This document shows positions 59,396 to 64,000 of a stretch of DNA of 64,000 nt, piece by piece. The stretch lies in the NCBI GenBank assembly GCA_043785105.1, contig JAYVXO010000198.1, forward strand, positions 10,216 through 74,215. The letters are read 5' to 3'. The stretch is from Fimbriiglobus sp043785105. GTDB lineage: Bacteria; Planctomycetota; Planctomycetia; Gemmatales; Gemmataceae. Under the pieces are notes generated by a model. The model worked only from the letters and a program-made list of their open reading frames with translations. It searched no databases and was not told where the DNA came from. Made by a program: the position numbers and the translations under genes. The stretch's first letter is position 1, and each line of letters begins with the position of its first letter.

Positions 59396-60742
59396 TTATG
59401 GTCCACCACCGCCCGGACGACCACCGGGGCCGCCGCCGAACCCGCCTTGACCACCACCCGATGCGTCGCTTCCCAAATCGGGCTTGTTGAATGCATCCAG
59501 TAACTGCTTCGCATTATCGCCGCTGACGACGGAGACCAGGTACGCACAGGACTTCTCGGAGGTAAAACTGAGGTACTGCATAAACTCGCCGAAGGTCTTC
59601 TTGTTCGACACGAAGCTAATGCCGGCCGATTTCATCTGGTTCGTGGGTTCCGACTCGTCGCCTTTGCCGAGTTGTCCGTCTTTCATGAACTTCACCAGGG
59701 CTTTGGCCGCCGCCGCGTCTTTGCACTCGAACCCCACGCCGACCCGGACCCCGGTGCCGCCCGGTGATGTCCAAACGCCGAACGTCGGGGATGTTTTCGC
59801 TTCTTCATACAGGCTCTTAAAGTCTTGATCGACTTTCTGAACGGAGTTGCTCAGGTACGGTTTCAACGACCCGGTCATGCGGACGAGCAGCCAGATGCTC
59901 CCCCGGACCATGACCTTGCAGGTGGGGTCCATGCCCCCGGCGAACGAGTCCTTTTTCGACTTTTTCCCAGCAGTGCTGCCGTTAATCATGGCGTCTTGCA
60001 ACCGGCTCGGGGTGACGATCACGACCAGTCGGTTCGTTGGCATGTAGGCGATCGATCCGGCCAAGATGCCGGGTGCCTTCGGAGTGAATTTGTAAACGGT
60101 TTCCCCGCCGACGTTGCTTTCGGCAGCGTTCTGAATGGCCTTACCCGTTCCGGGCTTCATCGACTTGGCACTGCGTAACACGTACATGGTGCCGGTGCCG
60201 TTCACCGCATGGGTTTTCGCAATAATCAGGTAATCGACGAAGATCGCCGGGTCTTGCCCGGCGGCGGTGGCGAATTCATCGGCGGCAGACTTGACATCGG
60301 CGGTCAGAAACTTGGTCACTTCGCTGGTGTAGCCGGGGTACTTCGCCAACTGACTGACGTTCACCCCGCGTGCCCAGTTGGCATCACCGGGAACGTAGGT
60401 CAGCATTTCTTCGACCCGCCCGGCGCGACCGGCTAACCAAATTAACGTGGAGAAAATCACGCCCAACGCGATGAAGCCAAAGCCAATTGCGGCGAGCAGG
60501 AAGACGGGGTTCGTCCGCTTCTTTTTGGCTTTCTTCTTTTTCGGTACGAACGGCTTTTTGCCGCCCGACTTGGCCTTCTTGTCGTCGGACCCTTTGTCCG
60601 CTTTCGGTTTCTTGTCGCCTTCGGGACGGGGTGCCCGAAAGAGACTGCCACACTTCGGGCACTCGATCGGCAGGTCCGAATCGGGGGCTTCGTCGAGTTG
60701 GAGCTTCGCTTTGCACTCCGGGCAACGGGTGTCGAACGCCAT
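59396..60742 (-). CDS. Zinc-ribbon membrane protein with secreted domain
   Basis: The 448-aa protein has an N-terminal zinc ribbon (C-P-E-C and C-P-K-C, as in MJ0042-type domains), a Lys-rich linker, one membrane segment (about 82-104) and an extracytoplasmic domain of about 300 residues, ending in a Gly/Pro-rich tail. I do not recognise the outer domain. The start at ATG 60742 (M-A-F-D-T-R-C-P-E-C) has AAAGG 8 nt upstream; the 53 residues that the open frame adds upstream look non-coding. It lies 55 nt downstream of a divergent pair, so it is probably monocistronic. Confidence 0.78.
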   Translation of the reverse strand: MAFDTRCPECKAKLQLDEAPDSDLPIECPKCGSLFRAPRPEGDKKPKADKGSDDKKAKSGGKKPFVPKKKKAKKKRTNPVFLLAAIGFGFIALGVIFSTLIWLAGRAGRVEEMLTYVPGDANWARGVNVSQLAKYPGYTSEVTKFLTADVKSAADEFATAAGQDPAIFVDYLIIAKTHAVNGTGTMYVLRSAKSMKPGTGKAIQNAAESNVGGETVYKFTPKAPGILAGSIAYMPTNRLVVIVTPSRLQDAMINGSTAGKKSKKDSFAGGMDPTCKVMVRGSIWLLVRMTGSLKPYLSNSVQKVDQDFKSLYEEAKTSPTFGVWTSPGGTGVRVGVGFECKDAAAAKALVKFMKDGQLGKGDESEPTNQMKSAGISFVSNKKTFGEFMQYLSFTSEKSCAYLVSVVSGDNAKQLLDAFNKPDLGSDASGGGQGGFGGGPGGRPGGGGP

Positions 60743-60850
60743 GAAAAAAACCTTTGCGGCGACAATGGAGAGCAGGGACCGAATCGGGAGTCGTGTCGAT
60801 GTTATCGTACTGAGCGGCAGCACGGCAAGTACCGAATGCGGGAAATGAAC

Positions 60851-60882
60851 GAAGCGGGCCGGAATTGCTTCCGGCCCGCTTC
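60851..60882. terminator. Perfect GC-rich stem-loop
   Basis: GAAGCGGGCCGGAA (60851-60864) pairs perfectly with TTCCGGCCCGCTTC (60869-60882) around a 4-nt loop. It lies just after the stop of the thioredoxin-like gene (minus strand) and before the start of the zinc-ribbon gene. It probably ends the former. No strong T-run follows on either strand. Confidence 0.75.
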
Positions 60883-60901
60883 GGTTGTTCACTCGCAGCA
60901 A

Positions 60902-61459
60902 TTACTTGGCTGGGGTGATCTTGGTCAGATCTTTGATGACGGCTTCGATGTTGGCGTCCTTGAGTTCGCCCGCTTTGAAGCTGTGGTTAGCCTTCACGGT
61001 GCGCTCGGTGTACAGGACAACGGTGACATCGGCGTCTTTGCTGAACTTGTACTTGTTCGGGCCGGCTGGGCTATCGAGCGAGAGGATGACTTTCTTGTAT
61101 TTTTCTTTTTCGACGAGGGCTTTGAGCTTCGGTTCGGTTTGGCTGTCGTCGGTGCAGAACACCACGAAGCTGCCCATCGAACACTTTTCGTTCTTGGCAA
61201 CGGCGGCGTCAACTTCTTTAATCAGCTTTTGGGTCATCGGGCAGTCGGGGTTGCGGGCGAAGATCATGATGACAGGGTTGTTGCCGTTTTCGCAGTACAG
61301 GCAGTTCTTCTCACCAGCGGACTTGCCGTTGATGTTGAGCGGTTGGAACGGGCCGGGCAGCGTTTCGCCAGCTTGTGGGCCGGAGACGATTTCCGCTGCG
61401 AACGATAGACCAGCGACCAACGCCACAACTGCAGTCGTGGCAAACAGTTTACGAACCAT
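60902..61459 (-). CDS. Secreted thioredoxin-like protein
   Basis: The 185-aa protein has a signal peptide (M-V-R-K-L-F-A-T-T-A-V-V-A-L-V-A-G-L-S-F-A-A) and a mature region resembling redoxin/thioredoxin-fold planctomycete proteins: G-P-Q-A-G-E-T-L-P-G-P-F-Q-P-L, N-C-L-Y-C-E-N-G (possible C-x-x-C) and F-A-R-N-P-D-C-P. The exact active site is not certain. GAGG lies 8 nt before ATG 61459. It may be a periplasmic disulfide or peroxide handling protein (inference). Confidence 0.78.
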   Translation of the reverse strand: MVRKLFATTAVVALVAGLSFAAEIVSGPQAGETLPGPFQPLNINGKSAGEKNCLYCENGNNPVIMIFARNPDCPMTQKLIKEVDAAVAKNEKCSMGSFVVFCTDDSQTEPKLKALVEKEKYKKVILSLDSPAGPNKYKFSKDADVTVVLYTERTVKANHSFKAGELKDANIEAVIKDLTKITPAK

Positions 61460-61622
61460 AACGCTAACCTCATGTGATGTGAAATCCCGTAGCAAACCGA
61501 TTCGCTACGTAAGCGTTATACACAGGTCAGCCCTGGACCTTACAACCCTCACGATTGATTATTGAATAATTTCGGAAACTGTTCCGTAAGATGATTTTGG
61601 CCTCACAAATGCTCGGTGACCC

Positions 61623-62357
61623 ATGACCGAATCCGAATGGCTCGCCTGCCAAACCCGCCCAACCCGCCCAATGGCGATGTTCCGATTCATCCAACGAAAA
61701 ACGACAACCCGTAAGCTACAGTTGATCGGTTGTGCGGTTTGCCGACTTTTGCAAGAACACCTCGCCGATGCTCGCCTCCAACATGCGATCTCTGCATTGG
61801 AACAATTTGCCGATGGTGAAATCTCTGATGAGGAGTTTGTTCACACACGCTCAGAAATATGGCAGATAATACCCGAAAATCCCCCGATACTGCCCCATCA
61901 TGGATACGTCGAGCAAGCGGCGGCCCGTGCAGTCAGTTGTGCGATCAATCCAGATGTTCAGTTAGGTATAGCGGGAGCGATTCAATTTGTGACAACGAGT
62001 GTCACCTGGACTACTCAGAAAGGGAACTGGAAACACGTCAACGATCAGATGCGGAATCGGATCAGCGCCGTCATTCACGAGGTCATCGGCAACCCGTTCC
62101 AGAAGTGGTCGCGGACGCCGCCGTGGTTCGAGGGCGGGTTGATTCAGCCGGATGGCAGGACCGTGGCATTGACGGACACCGTGTGCGGGTTGGCGGAGAC
62201 GATTCACCAACTGCAAGCGTTCGACCGGCTGCCGATCCTGGCGGACGCGCTGGAAGAAGCGGGCATCACGGACACGGCCTTGCTCGCCCATTGCCGTAGC
62301 GAAGAACCGCACATCCGTGGCTGTTGGGCGCTCGACGTGGTGCGAGGGAAAACATGA
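61623..62357 (+). CDS. Gemmata-type family protein of unknown function
   Basis: This is a 244-aa soluble protein that begins with M-T-E-S-E-W-L-A-C and ends with L-P-I-L-A-D-A-L-E-E-A-G, H-I-R-G-C-W-A-L-D-V-V-R-G-K. This pairing is typical of a protein family that I recognise as abundant in Gemmataceae. The middle contains helical segments with conserved C-A-V-C-R-L and G-N-P-F-Q motifs. No catalytic residues can be identified. The start is at ATG 61623, with GTGACCC just upstream. Confidence 0.8.
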   Translation: MTESEWLACQTRPTRPMAMFRFIQRKTTTRKLQLIGCAVCRLLQEHLADARLQHAISALEQFADGEISDEEFVHTRSEIWQIIPENPPILPHHGYVEQAAARAVSCAINPDVQLGIAGAIQFVTTSVTWTTQKGNWKHVNDQMRNRISAVIHEVIGNPFQKWSRTPPWFEGGLIQPDGRTVALTDTVCGLAETIHQLQAFDRLPILADALEEAGITDTALLAHCRSEEPHIRGCWALDVVRGKT

Positions 62358-62382
62358 TGTTCAACGAACACGAAGGGACGCC

Positions 62383-62406
62383 GGGGAACTCGACTTGAGG
62401 TTCCCC
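62383..62406. terminator. Stem-loop between convergent genes
   Basis: GGGGAAC (62383-62389) pairs with GTTCCCC (62400-62406), extended inward by CTC/GAG with one bulge. It lies between the convergent Gemmata-type gene and the repeat-rich secreted gene. It may serve as a shared terminator, but no T-run is present. Confidence 0.55.
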
Positions 62407-62426
62407 GTGCGTGTCGCGGTTTCCTG

Positions 62427-63704
62427 TTACGGCCTCGGAATCGGCATGACCGTGACGCTATCGAACAGACGGCGCTCTTCGGGCAATTGGCCCTTTTGTT
62501 CGATCTTGAACCACATGCCGAGTAGCAAGCGTTGCATTTCCACCAGGGCGGGATCGTCCGGGGCGTCGAACTGACCGATCGTCACGCGGCTGCCGGTGCG
62601 GACGTGGAGGACGAAGGTTTCCAGCGGTCGGGGTGTCAGCCCCAGGCGTGTGGCGGCGGCACTGACGGCTTGATCCATTTTCGGGTCGCGCAACGCCTTG
62701 GCGAATTCCTGGGCCTGCTTCGCGGTCGCTTCAAGTAGGTCCGCCGGATCGTTCGCCTTGCCGAAGAGCTTGGCCATGATGCCGCCTTCCTGGTCCTTCG
62801 ATTGCACGGTCGTCGGCACCGAAAAATCCTTCACCGCCAACGTCCAACTCTTGCGACACTTCAGCAGACTCAGCGGCTCCGTTTCGTTCAACTTCACGAT
62901 GACCGGGTCCATTGGCACGCCCTGCGCCGGGGTGCGACGGATCGACGGATTGGGGAACACCATCGCGTTTTTGAACGGGTTCAAGTAGGTGGCTTCACCC
63001 GACACCTTCCCCCCCTCTTCGGGGCGTGCCATCACCGCACTATCCATCAGGTGAACGGCCTTGGGCGGCGGCCACGTGCGGATCGTGGTGTGGTATGCGC
63101 TGGCCTCGTCCATGCTCTTGAACCCGCCCACGAGGACGGCCCATTGCTGGGACACTTCAATCGTGGGAATGCGGTACTTCATGGGCGCGTCGAAGAACTC
63201 AATCCCTTGGGCGGCGGCCCGCTGTTTCATCTGGCCCTGAACCTGAATGAACGGCGCCATCTCCAGTTCCTTCTTTTGACGCCACTCCGCACGCCGTTGC
63301 TCTTCGCGTTGGCGTTCCTCGGCACCCCGTTCGTACAGGTACGCCGCAGCGCGTTGGTCCCGACGGATCAACCCGGCCAGTTCCTCTGCTTTCTTGCGAG
63401 CATCCGGGCCGGTGTAACTCATCACGCAAATCATCCACGCCCCGTTCTCCGGACGAACAGCCCATTGATGCGGCGGCTCGGTGGGTTGAGGCGCTGCCGC
63501 TGTCGGTGGAGTTTGCAAAGCACGCGGCGCGTTCGACATCGGGAACGATGGCAACACAGCAGGCGCCGGAGTCGGCGCGGCAGGTTGGGCAACCGGCGGC
63601 ATCGGCGGCGGAGTCTTCGGTCGGTCTTCGCCAAATTGTTGTGCAGAAGCCGGTAGGCAAAACCCGATCATCCCGAGTAGTGAAAGCGCCAGAATACGAA
63701 CCAT
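62427..63704 (-). CDS. Secreted Pro/Ala-rich planctomycete protein
   Basis: This is 425 aa with a signal peptide (M-V-R-I-L-A-L-S-L-L-G-M-I-G-F-C-L-P-A-S-A) followed by a Pro/Ala-rich stretch (P-P-P-M-P-P-V-A-Q-P-A-A-P-T-P) and a mature domain that I cannot name. GGAGG lies 7 nt upstream of ATG 63704, which makes this the best start. The frame remains open further upstream to the window's edge (see the feature at 63705). Confidence 0.78.
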   Translation of the reverse strand: MVRILALSLLGMIGFCLPASAQQFGEDRPKTPPPMPPVAQPAAPTPAPAVLPSFPMSNAPRALQTPPTAAAPQPTEPPHQWAVRPENGAWMICVMSYTGPDARKKAEELAGLIRRDQRAAAYLYERGAEERQREEQRRAEWRQKKELEMAPFIQVQGQMKQRAAAQGIEFFDAPMKYRIPTIEVSQQWAVLVGGFKSMDEASAYHTTIRTWPPPKAVHLMDSAVMARPEEGGKVSGEATYLNPFKNAMVFPNPSIRRTPAQGVPMDPVIVKLNETEPLSLLKCRKSWTLAVKDFSVPTTVQSKDQEGGIMAKLFGKANDPADLLEATAKQAQEFAKALRDPKMDQAVSAAATRLGLTPRPLETFVLHVRTGSRVTIGQFDAPDDPALVEMQRLLLGMWFKIEQKGQLPEERRLFDSVTVMPIPRP

Positions 63705-64000
63705 TCCGTTCCTCCATGCAGTCCCGCGATCCAATCCCAAGTGCCGTGGCCATAACAAGGGGCGCGTGTTAAGGCTAGCCCAATTCGGCACATCAGGGCC
63801 ATTCCTATATTCACGTTGCGGGATGCCGAGAAACTGCTGGGCGAGGTCCGGGTTGAGTTGGAGGTATTCGATCGCGGCGGGGACGCTGGCTGCTCGGATT
63901 TGACTAGACTCGCTGCAGAATAAGCCGCAGGTGGGTATGGCGGTGGGATGAACCTTTCCGACAAGCTCAAAAAGAAACCCTCCACCTTTCGCACCTTGAC
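63705..64000 (-). other. Open frame running into the window edge, upstream of the secreted protein
   Basis: On the minus strand the frame of the 62427-63704 gene stays open from 63704 to 64000 with no stop codon. Part reads like protein (I-R-A-A-S-V-P-A-A-I-E-Y-L-Q-L-N-P-D-L-A-Q-Q-F-L-G-I-P-Q), but its last third (W-A-S-L-N-T-R-P-L-L-W-P) looks non-coding and there is no ATG, GTG or TTG upstream of the GTG at 63791. It could be the C-terminal part of a separate gene entering from outside, or a chance open frame. Confidence 0.3.

Noticed and set aside
1..64000. tRNA genes
   Set aside because: I scanned for the T-arm GGTTCGA-type pattern with acceptor pairing and found none outside coding regions. 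A weak candidate could be missed by eye.

Overview
The window looks like chromosomal DNA of a planctomycete, most likely of the Gemmataceae. The evidence is the gene content: three secreted proteins with a prepilin-type N-terminus and a DUF1559-like body, three clustered sulfatases, a very large PVC-type cytochrome/propeller protein, a Uma2-type nuclease, an archaeal-type formyltransferase of tetrahydromethanopterin C1 metabolism, and a Gemmata-type family ending in an 'LPILADALEEAG' tail (61623-62357). No rRNA, tRNA or CRISPR array is visible.

Layout. 79-4373: three co-directional sulfatases. 4533-6395: a membrane-anchored protein and a lipoprotein with an HExxH site. 6472-7847: split CoA genes coaB-coaC. 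7841-11998 (minus): a DUF1559 protein, a protein with two sugar-kinase-like lobes, a glycosyltransferase and smpB. 12068-12418: a LigD-type 3'-phosphoesterase domain standing alone. 12514-14241: ilvD. 14476-14963: two Flp pilins. 14967-18172: a polytopic membrane protein and a GT2 transferase. 18249-18490: a broken toxin-antitoxin remnant. 18531-23660: hisS, an M50 protease, a frameshifted Uma2 gene and leuA. 23888-25677: an A/T-rich island bounded by a 26-bp direct repeat. 25657-31259: a two-gene secreted operon with the PVC cytochrome/ThuA fusion. 31703-32636: a frameshifted PD-(D/E)XK nuclease. 32865-35848: a degenerate AAA+ regulator, a pseudo-receiver and a ferredoxin, convergent with ftr. 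35934-40871: membrane and secreted proteins and mnmA. 41021-42013: two small genes. 42075-49388 (minus): a Bat (aerotolerance-type) operon with an extra VWA protein. 49626-51966: a beta-propeller and a dihaem cytochrome. 52085-52902: an ECF sigma factor and its zinc anti-sigma factor. 53333-54619: an A/T-rich GT87-type transferase between 22-bp direct repeats. 54814-58118: gph, ridA, a DUF1559 protein and two lipoproteins. 58145-59341: queD-queC. 59396-63704: secreted or membrane proteins and a Gemmata-specific family.

The strongest unusual signals are: (i) two A/T-rich single-gene segments, each bounded by a perfect direct repeat in which one copy is part of a host gene (a 3' end, and a ribosome binding site); (ii) an operon of a transcription-factor-like AAA+ protein lacking the GAFTGA loop, a receiver lacking the phospho-acceptor Asp and a 2[4Fe-4S] ferredoxin, overlapping the 3' end of ftr; (iii) four decayed genes, all of defence, toxin or membrane type; (iv) five families of long intergenic palindromes, one present twice; (v) unusual fusions and splits (cytochrome-ThuA, double kinase lobe, coaB/coaC).

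All assignments are by eye from protein motifs. No database search was possible, so family names describe resemblance. Statements about the unseen genome are inference.
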